Source: JAKQHY01 sp034429475
GTDB taxonomy: Bacteria; Chloroflexota; Anaerolineae; B4-G1; SLSP01
Reading direction: 5' to 3'
DNA: 64,000 bases
Assembly (NCBI GenBank): GCA_034429475.1
Contig: DAOUGD010000126.1
Location: forward strand, 62,001-126,000
The notes beneath the pieces were generated by a model. It made no database searches. It was not told the DNA's origin and was given only the letters and a program-made list of their open reading frames with translations. Position numbers and translations under genes: made by a program. Below, piece by piece: positions 50,109 through 58,727 of this stretch. Positions within the stretch are counted from its first letter, which is position 1; each line of letters opens with the position of its first letter.

Positions 50109-52421
50109 ATGATCAGCCGGATTTATCGGTTCTTCGCGCAAAGTATTCGGAATCGGCTCTTGCTGGCGATGATCGCGGTCTCGCTGCCGGCGCTGCTGGG
50201 GGGCGTCACCTACAGTGTGTACGTGACGCGCAATCTGGCGCTTTCCAGCACAGAACACAGCCAGCAAAATCGCGTGACATCACTGGCGTTGAGCACCGGC
50301 GAATTCCTTTCTGGCGTGCGGGGAGATGTGTTGTTCCTCAGCCGTTTGGACCCGCTCCACCGGATGTTGGAATTTCAACTTATCAGAGATGAGGCGACCT
50401 ATGAAACGGCGCGTCAGACGGTAGAGCAGACATTTTTGGATTTTTCCCAGGCCAAAGGAATTTACTACCAGGTGCGGTTTATGGACGCTCAAGGGATGGA
50501 GGTGGTGCGGGTGGACTCGGACGGGACGCAGTTCCTGGTGGCGCCGCGCGATCAACTCCAAAACCAGGCGGCCTGGCTCTATTTCGATGAGGCGGTCCGG
50601 GCGGCGGAGGGCGAGGTGCTGGTTTCCCCGCTGGAATTGAGTGTGGCGCACGGTGCGGTGGCGTTACCGTTGAAACCGGTGATCCATTATGCAACGCCGG
50701 TCTGGGTCAAAGGCTACGTGTCCGGCGTCGTCATGGTGAGCGTTTCTGCCGATCACTTTTTGACGCTGCTGGGCGCCCAGGCCGAAGCCGGAGAAGTCAT
50801 AGTGTTGACGGACGAGACCGGTTACTATCTCTATCATTCGGTGGACGCCGCAAAGTGTTGGGGGCGCGATCTGCGCACAGACCTGACGTTCCTTCAGGAT
50901 TATCCGGCGACGTCAGAAACCATTTACCGCAACACCAATCCGCCGCAATCCGGCACTTTGCGGATTGGAACGGATTTCCTGGCTTTTCATCGCTTCAGCC
51001 CGGCCGGGACGGCGGCCTACCGGTGGATTTTGCTTTCCATCCGGCCCTATCGGGCGGCGATGGCGCCCTTGCTGCATTTCGCGTGGGTGATGTTGTTCTG
51101 GTTGCTGCTGGGCATTGTGGGGACGGTGGGAATTGGGTATTGGAGCGGCGTTCACCTCGTGCGGCCGATCCGCACCCTGGCGTCGCAAGTGGCGGCGCTG
51201 GAAAACAGTGAATTCGATCAGCCGATTGTGGTCGGGGAAAAAGCTCAACCCTATCCCGATGAGATAGGCGTACTGGTTCAGACGGTGGAGCAGACTCGTC
51301 TTAGGGTGCGTCAGGCGCGTGAGGATTTAGCCGGGCAGCTTCAACGTCTGGGGGCGCGCGTAGCGCAATTGCAAACGGCGGCGGACATTTCCCGCACCCT
51401 CATAGCGACCCCCAATCCGCAAAAACTTCTGTCGGATGGGGTGGATATCATCAGCGCGCGCTTGGGCCTCTATCATGCCGGCATCTTCCTGTTGGATGAA
51501 ACGGAAGGATGGTTGATTTTGCGGTCGGCTTCCAGCCGGGGCGGGCAGCGCCTGCTCAATCACGGGTATCGGGTGCGGGGTGGACAGGCCGGCGTTGTCG
51601 GGCTGGCGGCTTCCACCGGTGCGCCGCACATTGCAACGGTCGGCGTTGAAGAAACCTGGTTGCCAACGCGGGCGGATTTACCGGACACCCGCGCCGAGGT
51701 GGCTTTGCCCCTGAAGGTGCAGGAGCATGTGATAGGGGTGTTGGACGTTCATTCCGTGCTTGAGGGCGCTTTTACGGCCGACGATGTCGCCGTCCTGCAA
51801 CTCCTGGCCGACCAATTGGCGGTGATGTGGTACAACAATCAGCGCTACAGAGAGGCGCGGGAACGTTACGAGGCGATTCTCCGGGCACAGGGAGAGCAGA
51901 GCCGGCAGGCATGGGCCGAACTGTCGCGCGCCCTGGCAGGGGGCGGCTACCGTTACCACCGGCAGACCTTAAGTCAGGCTGGGGATTTCTGGCAGCCGGA
52001 GATGACGGCGGCGTTACAACGTGGCGAGACAGCCCTGGCGGACGCCGCGCCGGAAGCCGTGGCCTTGCCTTTGCGGGTCCGCGATCAAATCATCGGCGTG
52101 GTGGATGCGCGGAAACCGGACGGGTCGCTGTGGTCGGCGGAGGAATTGGCGCTGTTGGAAACAGTGCGCGGACGGTTGGAAGTGGCGCTGGAAAGCGCCC
52201 GCTTCTACCGGGATTCGCAGCGTTCGGCGGCGCGGGAGCAACTGCTGCGCGAAATTACGGAGCGCATTCGCAGCGCGGTGGACGTCGAATCGGTGATGCG
52301 CACGGCGGTGTTGGAAATTGGGCGCACCCTGGGGCGTGAAGTGTTTGTTTACCTGGCGGAGCAACCGGGTCAGACTATGCCGCCGGCATTTGGGGTATTC
52401 GACAGCGGAGACGAGGGATGA
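50109..52421 (+). CDS. dCache-HAMP receptor with two GAF domains and tail
   Basis: A 770-residue protein. Helix 1 (about 16-40), a large extracytoplasmic domain (about 41-310) with double-Cache-like segments YYQVRFMDAQGMEVVRVDSD and VWVKGYVSGVVMVSVSADHF, helix 2 (about 312-337), HAMP (about 340-400). GAF1 (about 430-575; LGLYHAGIFLLDETEGWLIL) and GAF2 are joined by AQGEQSRQAWAELSRALAGG. The tail is REITERIRSAVDVESVMRT, with one residue missing before the last strand. Its stop overlaps the phosphatase gene start as ATGA, making it the receptor most tightly coupled to the partner-switching module. Confidence 0.88.
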   Translation: MISRIYRFFAQSIRNRLLLAMIAVSLPALLGGVTYSVYVTRNLALSSTEHSQQNRVTSLALSTGEFLSGVRGDVLFLSRLDPLHRMLEFQLIRDEATYETARQTVEQTFLDFSQAKGIYYQVRFMDAQGMEVVRVDSDGTQFLVAPRDQLQNQAAWLYFDEAVRAAEGEVLVSPLELSVAHGAVALPLKPVIHYATPVWVKGYVSGVVMVSVSADHFLTLLGAQAEAGEVIVLTDETGYYLYHSVDAAKCWGRDLRTDLTFLQDYPATSETIYRNTNPPQSGTLRIGTDFLAFHRFSPAGTAAYRWILLSIRPYRAAMAPLLHFAWVMLFWLLLGIVGTVGIGYWSGVHLVRPIRTLASQVAALENSEFDQPIVVGEKAQPYPDEIGVLVQTVEQTRLRVRQAREDLAGQLQRLGARVAQLQTAADISRTLIATPNPQKLLSDGVDIISARLGLYHAGIFLLDETEGWLILRSASSRGGQRLLNHGYRVRGGQAGVVGLAASTGAPHIATVGVEETWLPTRADLPDTRAEVALPLKVQEHVIGVLDVHSVLEGAFTADDVAVLQLLADQLAVMWYNNQRYREARERYEAILRAQGEQSRQAWAELSRALAGGGYRYHRQTLSQAGDFWQPEMTAALQRGETALADAAPEAVALPLRVRDQIIGVVDARKPDGSLWSAEELALLETVRGRLEVALESARFYRDSQRSAAREQLLREITERIRSAVDVESVMRTAVLEIGRTLGREVFVYLAEQPGQTMPPAFGVFDSGDEG

Positions 52422-54238
52422 AGAAACTGCGGTTAGGGCAAACACTGGCACGGATTTTGCGGATCCCAGAAGCCGACAAAGGACAGGTAGAGTCGGCTCT
52501 CCAGCTATGGTTGAAGGCGCTGTTGATCCTGGGCCTGGGCGCGATGGTGGCGGGGGCGGTTAAGTCTGTGGTCGGATTGATGGTTCTGGGAGGGGTGTGG
52601 CTTGGGGCGGCCGCCGGCCTGCACTACTTATTCCAGCACAACCGCTTGACGTTGGCGGCTAACCTCTTGCCCCTGGCGTTCCTGCTGTTTGTCGCGCCGC
52701 CGCTGCCGCCTGAGATCGCGTTCGCCGGCCCGACGTACCTGTTCTACGTGCTGCCTATCCTGGCGGCCACGTCCCTGTGTGATCCGGCCGCCGGCTGGTT
52801 TTGGGGCGAGATGGCAGTCGCAGCATGGCTCTTGCGCTCATGGTTTGCTTTCCCCTATGAGACGCATGCCGGTTGGATGATTCTGTTTCTGCAAGGCGTG
52901 ATTGTGCTATGCTGGCTGCTGATGCGCACCTTTCGTGACATGGGGCACCACTTGCGCCAACAGATTGACCAGGGGCATACCGGCATCAAAATCGGTCGGA
53001 TGGCAACGGCCGCCGAGACGCCGGAAGCCATTATCCGGGAAGCCATAGGGCATATCCGCGAGACGTTTGAGTATTCCCACGTGGGGTTGTTCACCGTGAA
53101 CTGGGACGCCGAGGCGGTGGAATTGGTGGATGCCGTCGGCGACGGCGCGGCGACGGTGAAGACGGGCAAGACGGCCGTGGGGTTGTACGGCCCCAGGATA
53201 GTCGCTGTGGCCGTTCGGCAAAAGCGGAAGTGCATGATGACTTCCTGGGAGAAAACGCCGGATGAGCAAGGCCGCCCGATTGAATTCACCTATCCGCGTT
53301 TGGCCTTCACCCGCGTCGAGTTGGCGATCCCCTTGATGGTAGGCGCCAAAATTTTCGGCGTGATGGACGTTCACCGGACTGATGTTACGCCTTTCTCCGA
53401 ACTGGAACTCGATCTGCTGGAAGGACTGGCCGGCAACATTGCGAATGCCCTCAATGTCGCATTTCTCAACGAGCAGCTCAAGGCCGAAAACTTGCGCATG
53501 GTAGCCGAATTGGATGTCTCGCGCCGCTTACAACAGATGCTGCTGCCCAAACCTGAGGAGTTGCGGCGCATCGAGGGAGTGGATATTGCCGGTTACATGG
53601 ATCCCGCCGAAGAAGTGGGCGGCGACTATTACGATGTACTGCAATACGACGGTCAGATCAAGATTGGGATCGGGGATGTGACAGGGCACGGGCTGGAAAG
53701 CGGCGTGGTGATGTTGATGCTGCAAACCGCCGTGCGCACCCTGTTGGCCGGCGGCGAGACCGACAACAAACGTTTTATGGACGTGTTGAACCACGCGCTC
53801 CATGACAACATTCGGCGGATGAATGTGGATCGCAGTCTATCCCTGGCTTTGCTGGATTATCATAAAGGGCGGGTGCGGCTGAGTGGTCAACATGAACAGT
53901 TGATCGTGATACGGCAGAACGGGACCGTAGAACTGTTGGACACCTTTGATTTGGGATTCCCGGTCGGCGTGGTCAACAACATTGCCGAGTTTGTGGCCGA
54001 ATCGCAGGTTGAACTGGCGGCAGGGGATGGCCTGGTGCTGTACTCCGATGGAGTGGTGGAGGCTGAGAACGTCGCCGGAGAGTTTTACGGATTGGACCGG
54101 CTGTGTCAAGTCGTCAGTCAGAATTGGGGGCAGTCTGCCGAGGCGATCAAAGATGCCGTGGTCGCCGACGTGCGCGCCTTTATCGGGCAGCACACCGTTT
54201 ACGATGATTTGACTTTGTTGGTAATGAGGCAAAAATGA
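52418..54238 (+). CDS. Membrane GAF-SpoIIE (PP2C-type) serine phosphatase, RsbU-like
   Basis: A 606-residue protein with five or six helices (about 25-170), a GAF domain (about 190-350; FEYSHVGLFTVNWDAEAVEL) and a C-terminal SpoIIE/PP2C-like phosphatase (about 385-605). Metal-binding acidic residues are in place: Asp403 (GGDYYD), Asp420 (IGDVTGHG) and Asp596-Asp597 (YDDLTLLV), so it should be active. The linker LQQMLLPKPEE is typical of RsbU/RsbP phosphatases, which dephosphorylate a STAS anti-anti-sigma-type protein. The next two genes encode the ATPase and STAS partners. It lacks the receptor tail and is one of the few catalytic outputs of the operon, probably controlled by receptors through its GAF domain (inference). 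Confidence 0.92.
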   Translation: MKKLRLGQTLARILRIPEADKGQVESALQLWLKALLILGLGAMVAGAVKSVVGLMVLGGVWLGAAAGLHYLFQHNRLTLAANLLPLAFLLFVAPPLPPEIAFAGPTYLFYVLPILAATSLCDPAAGWFWGEMAVAAWLLRSWFAFPYETHAGWMILFLQGVIVLCWLLMRTFRDMGHHLRQQIDQGHTGIKIGRMATAAETPEAIIREAIGHIRETFEYSHVGLFTVNWDAEAVELVDAVGDGAATVKTGKTAVGLYGPRIVAVAVRQKRKCMMTSWEKTPDEQGRPIEFTYPRLAFTRVELAIPLMVGAKIFGVMDVHRTDVTPFSELELDLLEGLAGNIANALNVAFLNEQLKAENLRMVAELDVSRRLQQMLLPKPEELRRIEGVDIAGYMDPAEEVGGDYYDVLQYDGQIKIGIGDVTGHGLESGVVMLMLQTAVRTLLAGGETDNKRFMDVLNHALHDNIRRMNVDRSLSLALLDYHKGRVRLSGQHEQLIVIRQNGTVELLDTFDLGFPVGVVNNIAEFVAESQVELAAGDGLVLYSDGVVEAENVAGEFYGLDRLCQVVSQNWGQSAEAIKDAVVADVRAFIGQHTVYDDLTLLVMRQK

Positions 54239-54852
54239 AGTTTGAATTCGGTAAATTCTGGGATGTAGGAGATGAGACAATGGAAAAGATTTTTGGGGAT
54301 TTCCTGGAACCCGGCGACGAGCATGAGTATCTGGTCATTCACTTCTCGCCGACTTCGATGCCGTTGCAACAACGGTGGCGGAACAATGGCCTGTCGGCTG
54401 ACTTCCTGGCAGAATATTGGGCGACTTTTTTACCGATAGAAGAGGTGGCGGAAGAGGAACGGCGCTTGGAATTCAAAGGAGCCGTCAACTACATCGCCAA
54501 CGAATTGTTGGAAAACGTCATGAAGTTCAGTTATGAACCTGCCGATTGCCCGGTCAGCCTGGGGCTGTATCTGTTTGCAGACGAATTCCGTTTCTACACC
54601 AGCAATGCGATGAATCCCACGCAAGTAGCTGATTTCCAAAAGCGCGTGCAGCGCCTGTTAGAAGAAGATCCGGCGGAATTGTATTTGGAACAGATCGAGA
54701 AGAACGCCCTGGGGGGGGGCGGTGGTTCGCAGTTAGGGTTGTTGACAATGATCGGCGACTACGGCGCTTCGTTGTCCTGGAAATTTGACACCTTTGAACA
54801 CACACCCGGTGAGGTCACGGTCGTTACTACGATGGTGCGGCTGCAATTCTGA
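54235..54852 (+). CDS. GHKL-type ATPase protein, slr1658/SiaB-like
   Basis: A 205-residue protein beginning in an ATGA overlap with the phosphatase gene. The N box with acidic and Asn residues is visible at about 84-98 (VNYIANELLENVMKF), and a Gly-rich turn with GGGGGSQLGLLTM corresponds to the ATP-lid/G2 region. These are the marks of anti-sigma-factor-type serine kinases, and the overall sequence fits the cyanobacterial slr1658-like (DUF6272) group, related in role to SiaB. It probably phosphorylates or sequesters the STAS protein encoded next, opposing the phosphatase. Nine consecutive G (54711-54719) encode part of the Gly-rich loop. Confidence 0.82.
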   Translation: MKFEFGKFWDVGDETMEKIFGDFLEPGDEHEYLVIHFSPTSMPLQQRWRNNGLSADFLAEYWATFLPIEEVAEEERRLEFKGAVNYIANELLENVMKFSYEPADCPVSLGLYLFADEFRFYTSNAMNPTQVADFQKRVQRLLEEDPAELYLEQIEKNALGGGGGSQLGLLTMIGDYGASLSWKFDTFEHTPGEVTVVTTMVRLQF

Positions 54853-54880
54853 GGACGACATCCATACAGGAGTGACAATC

Positions 54881-55225
54881 ATGGAAATCAAAGATCAAGA
54901 TTATACTGTGATTTATGATGAAGCCAGCGTCACCGTTACCTTTGATGGCTTGATGCGGTTGCGCGGAACCGAAGAGTACGCTCCGATTGTGGAGTTGCTG
55001 GACGTGGTTAAGAACCAGGCGCCGGCTTTGATCATGCTGGATGTACAGAACTTGCGTTTCTTGAACAGCTCCGGGATCAACGTCCTCTTTAAGTTTGTGA
55101 TTGATGTGCGCGAGTTGGGCAAAAGCGAGTTGGTGGTACTTGGCTCCTCTCAGGTTCCCTGGCAGGGTAAATCCCTGAAGAATTTACAGCGTCTGATGCC
55201 GACGTTGCAATTAAAGTTCATTTGA
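54881..55225 (+). CDS. STAS-domain anti-sigma-antagonist-like protein, slr1659-like
   Basis: A 114-residue single STAS domain; ATG 54881 is preceded by ACAGGAGTGACAATC. The loop RFLNSSGINVLFKF carries the Ser pair (63-64) at the position phosphorylated in SpoIIAA/RsbV, followed by the conserved Gly. The genes order phosphatase, ATPase, STAS is that of a partner-switching module, in which the phosphorylation state of the STAS protein decides which partner it binds. No sigma factor gene is nearby, so the final target may be an enzyme or receptor rather than transcription. Confidence 0.9.
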   Translation: MEIKDQDYTVIYDEASVTVTFDGLMRLRGTEEYAPIVELLDVVKNQAPALIMLDVQNLRFLNSSGINVLFKFVIDVRELGKSELVVLGSSQVPWQGKSLKNLQRLMPTLQLKFI

Positions 55226-55235
55226 GGTGTGACCG

Positions 55236-55883
55236 ATGTCTGACGTCAAGCGCCCCGTGGACGAAATAGCCTTGCAGGCCGAATTAGCCATGCTGCGCGA
55301 GCAGGTGGCCCGCCTCGAGCGTGAGAAGGCCGACCTGGAGTTAATGGCCGAAATGACTACGGAACACTCCGACGAGGTGGCCGAGGAGATGGAAGATCGT
55401 CTGCGGGTTATGGAGATGCTCCAGCAAGAGCAGGCGCGGCAGGGGTGGGCCGTGTTGCGTTCGCGGCAACAGGGTAAGATGGGATACATCTTTGAGGATG
55501 GGCGAGTGCAGGTGTTGCGCGAAATGCCCGCTCCTGACGCCGCCACGCACTTCGTGCCAATGAAGACGCAGCAGGGCCAGGTGATGGGCGTACTAGCGGC
55601 GCGGGGCGATGCGGCGCACCCGCTCTCGGCGGAGGAACGGGCTTTGTTGGATGCGTTGGCCGAGCAGGTCGCGGCGGCGCTAGACCGCGCCCGCCTGTTC
55701 GAAGACACCCGGCGCAATGCGGCGCGCGACCAGATCATCAGTGAGGTTAGCGACCGGATGCGCGCCTCGATGGATATTGACACGGTGTTGCAGACCACCA
55801 TTCGAGAGATTGGCGATGCCCTTAATTTTGCCCGAGTGGAAGTGCGTTTGGGAGAGGCTTTGGCGGAGAAAACGTCAGAGTAG
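55236..55883 (+). CDS. Minimal receptor-like protein: coiled coil, half GAF and tail
   Basis: Only 215 residues. A coiled coil (about 8-68, rich in Glu/Leu/Arg, e.g. LREQVARLEREKADLELMAE) is followed by the linker (EQARQGWAVLRSRQQGKMGY), a GAF2-like domain (about 100-160) and a tail near the consensus (SEVSDRMRASMDIDTVLQT). It has no sensor, no GAF1 and no membrane helix. Lying 10 bp after the STAS gene, it looks like an adaptor that could link the receptors' common C-terminal body to the phosphatase/ATPase/STAS set. A truncated relic is the alternative, but the intact frame and GAGGTG site argue against decay. Confidence 0.85.
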   Translation: MSDVKRPVDEIALQAELAMLREQVARLEREKADLELMAEMTTEHSDEVAEEMEDRLRVMEMLQQEQARQGWAVLRSRQQGKMGYIFEDGRVQVLREMPAPDAATHFVPMKTQQGQVMGVLAARGDAAHPLSAEERALLDALAEQVAAALDRARLFEDTRRNAARDQIISEVSDRMRASMDIDTVLQTTIREIGDALNFARVEVRLGEALAEKTSE

Positions 55884-55895
55884 CAGAGGTTAAGT

Positions 55896-58727
55896 ATGAC
55901 TGAACCAGAACCAAAGTCCATCACATCCAGAGATTCCAATTCTACCGCGCCCCATGAGGGGCGAGGCTGGCTGACGGCCCAGGATCGGCAAAGACTATGG
56001 ACGTGGTTGGTGGGAGGCACCGCGGGCGCCTCTTTGTTGGTGGCCGGGGGCAGCGCGATGCTCTATCTCCAACAGCGGGTTTGGCAAAACTTGGCCTTGA
56101 CCGGCCTGGCTGTGGTCGCACTGGGATTGTTGCTGTGGGTGCGGCGCTTTGTCCTCTCTGCGCCATCCCGCATCGCCTATGGCCTTCTGGGCGCGTGTTT
56201 GTTGCTCTATGGGGGGGCTGTAGCGCTCTTCCAGGGAGTGAGCGGCTATGCGTGGGGCGGATTGGGGTTGATGGTGTTGGCCGTCAGCATCTCCTTGCTG
56301 CCCCGGCGTTGGGAGGCATGGCTGGGCAGCAGTCTGGGTGTGGGACTCCTCATCGGGCTGCTGGACGCATGGACACTTATCCCGCGGATCGCGGCGTCTA
56401 CTCAGTCGCCGGCCCTCATCTGGCTGTTGCTCAGTGGCTATAGCGTCTATTGGGTAACATTGGTTTGGGGCGTGGGCCACTGGATTGATGGACTTTCAAT
56501 CCGTAATCGGATGGTGGTGGCGTCTTTCGTGAGTGTTTTGTTGACGGTGTCGGCCGTCAGTGCTGCTTCGGTGTGGCTCGGATGGAGCGGCGTACAACGC
56601 CATGTGCTGGATCGGCTGGAATTGGCCGCCGACCTGCGGGAGTCGCAAATTGACACCTGGGTGGACACCCTGCAAACTGATCTGGATGTAGCGTTGCTCG
56701 AGGGGGATGCCGATACTTTCGCCCTGTATATTTTGGAGGAATACGCCGGGATTGAGGCCACAACGCCAGTCACGATACCGGCAGAGATTGTGTCAGGCCT
56801 GGAAACCCGCCTGAATACGGCACAGAGCAAAACGCAAACCTTCCAGCATTTGTTGGTCATCAATGTGCATGGACAGGTGGTGGCTTCCACCGACCCTCAG
56901 CAGCGGGGACGGAATTATGCTGCCGAGCCTTTCTTTATCCAGGGGCGACTGGGATTCAATGTCAGTTGGTCGTCGGCGACGCGCTCGGCTGTGATGGTTT
57001 CCAGCCCCATCTATGCCGAGGGGGCGGAAACACATACGGCTTCCGGCGCTCCTATCCCCGCACTAGGGGTTCTGGTGGGGCAAACCGGTCTGGGGATTCT
57101 CAACGGGATCATGAGCAAGCGTACCGGCCTGGGCGACACCGGCGCAGCTTACCTGGTCAGCTCCAATTATTTAGCCTTGACTGAATCGCGGGCGGGGGAG
57201 ATCGGGCGGGCGGTCAGGACGCCGGGGACGATGGAGGCTGTGACCTGGAAGCGAGACGGCAGCGGTCTCTACGTGAACGCGATAGGCGTCCCATTGGTTG
57301 AGGTATATCACTGGCAGCCGCGCCTCTCGGCGGCGTTGATCGTGCAGCAGGAACAACGTGAAGCGTTCCGCGAATTGTACATCACCGTCTTATTGAATGC
57401 CGGGATTGCCTTATTGGCGTTGCTTCTGAGCGTGGGGGTGGCATTGCTCATCACCCGCAGCATCGTGCGCCCTTTGGTGGAATTGACCGATACCGCTACA
57501 GAAATTGCCGGCGGGAATCTGGCGCGGGTGGTACACGTGATGCGCCAGGATGAGATTGGGCGGCTGGGGCAGGCCTTCAACAGCATGACAGACCAATTGC
57601 GCGAGGCCTTCAGGGGTTTGGAAGAGCGGGTAGCGCAGCGTACCCACGATTTACAGCGGCGCTCCCGGTATCTGGAGGCTTCCTCCGAGGTGGGGCGCGC
57701 TGTCTCCTCCATCTTGAACACCGAACAACTCATCCGGGAAGTAGTGGACTTGATCCTGGAGCGCTTTGATCTGTATTATGTGGGCCTGTTCCTGACCAGG
57801 GGGGAATCGGCAGTGCTGCGCGCCGGCACCGGCGAGGCCGGTCGGGCCATGTTGGCGCGGGAACATCACATTCGGATTGGCGAAGGCATGATCGGTTGGA
57901 GTATTGCCCACAACCAGGCGCGCATCGCTTCCAAGGCCGAGGCCGATGCGGTGCGTGTGACCAACCCCGAATTACCGGACACCCGTTCCGAGGCGGCGCT
58001 GCCGCTGCGTTCGCGCGGGCAAGTGCTGGGGGCGCTGAGTGTGCAGAGCGCCGTCCCGAACGCCTTTGACGAAGACACCATCAGTGTGTTGCAGACAATG
58101 GCTGATCTGGTGGCCGTGGCCCTGGACAATGCGCGCCTGTTTGCTGACGCCCAGGAAGCCCTGGAGGCCGAGCGCCGCGCTTACGGCCAGCACACACGGG
58201 AAGTGTGGATGACGATGATGCGGGCGAACAAAATGTGGAACTATACCTACGTGCGCGAAGGGGGAGACGGAGAAGAGCCGTCGGTCATGGTGGCTCAGGG
58301 AGAGTGGGACGACGAGATGCGGCGCGTCTATCAAACCAACGCACCGCTGGCCAAGGCGGCCCATACTTCGGCAATTTTGACGCTGCCCCTGCGCACGAGC
58401 GGCCAGGTGGTGGGCGTGTTGCGCTTTGAACGCACAGGATCGGATGTGATGTGGATGGATGATGAGGTGGCTTTGTTGGAAACCCTCACCGATCAGTTGG
58501 GGCAGACGTTGGAGCGCGCGCAATTGTATCTTGAGACTCAACAACGGGCCATGCGCGACCGGTTGGTGGCCGACCTGGCCGGGCGGATGCGGGAATCCCT
58601 GGATATTGATACCGTCTTGCGTACCACCGTGCGGGAAATTTTCGAAGCGATGGATTTTGCCAGCGTTGAAGTGCGATTGGGTAGTGAGCTGGGCGCCGAG
58701 GGCGTGGAACGGGAGGTGGCGTTGTGA
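55896..58727 (+). CDS. Large membrane receptor: six-helix domain, Cache, HAMP, two GAF, tail
   Basis: A 943-residue protein combining both sensor classes of the cluster. Residues about 25-195 hold six helices, helix 7 at about 203-228 leads outside to a Cache-like domain (about 235-490; AAEPFFIQGRLGFNVSWSSA, LGDTGAAYLVSSNYLALTES), then helix 8, HAMP (about 520-570), GAF1 of the Tyr-Val type (FDLYYVGLFLTRGESAVL, GTGEAGRAMLAREH), linker ERRAYGQHTREVWMTMMRAN, GAF2 and tail ADLAGRMRESLDIDTVLRT. It ends in a GTGA overlap with the next gene, its closest relative here. The fusion suggests it integrates membrane and extracytoplasmic signals. Confidence 0.88.
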   Translation: MTEPEPKSITSRDSNSTAPHEGRGWLTAQDRQRLWTWLVGGTAGASLLVAGGSAMLYLQQRVWQNLALTGLAVVALGLLLWVRRFVLSAPSRIAYGLLGACLLLYGGAVALFQGVSGYAWGGLGLMVLAVSISLLPRRWEAWLGSSLGVGLLIGLLDAWTLIPRIAASTQSPALIWLLLSGYSVYWVTLVWGVGHWIDGLSIRNRMVVASFVSVLLTVSAVSAASVWLGWSGVQRHVLDRLELAADLRESQIDTWVDTLQTDLDVALLEGDADTFALYILEEYAGIEATTPVTIPAEIVSGLETRLNTAQSKTQTFQHLLVINVHGQVVASTDPQQRGRNYAAEPFFIQGRLGFNVSWSSATRSAVMVSSPIYAEGAETHTASGAPIPALGVLVGQTGLGILNGIMSKRTGLGDTGAAYLVSSNYLALTESRAGEIGRAVRTPGTMEAVTWKRDGSGLYVNAIGVPLVEVYHWQPRLSAALIVQQEQREAFRELYITVLLNAGIALLALLLSVGVALLITRSIVRPLVELTDTATEIAGGNLARVVHVMRQDEIGRLGQAFNSMTDQLREAFRGLEERVAQRTHDLQRRSRYLEASSEVGRAVSSILNTEQLIREVVDLILERFDLYYVGLFLTRGESAVLRAGTGEAGRAMLAREHHIRIGEGMIGWSIAHNQARIASKAEADAVRVTNPELPDTRSEAALPLRSRGQVLGALSVQSAVPNAFDEDTISVLQTMADLVAVALDNARLFADAQEALEAERRAYGQHTREVWMTMMRANKMWNYTYVREGGDGEEPSVMVAQGEWDDEMRRVYQTNAPLAKAAHTSAILTLPLRTSGQVVGVLRFERTGSDVMWMDDEVALLETLTDQLGQTLERAQLYLETQQRAMRDRLVADLAGRMRESLDIDTVLRTTVREIFEAMDFASVEVRLGSELGAEGVEREVAL

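Noticed and set aside
23869..58727. GAF domains as phytochrome-type bilin-binding domains
   Set aside because: No conserved chromophore-binding Cys nor PHY domain is seen; the consensus is that of general metabolite-type GAF domains.
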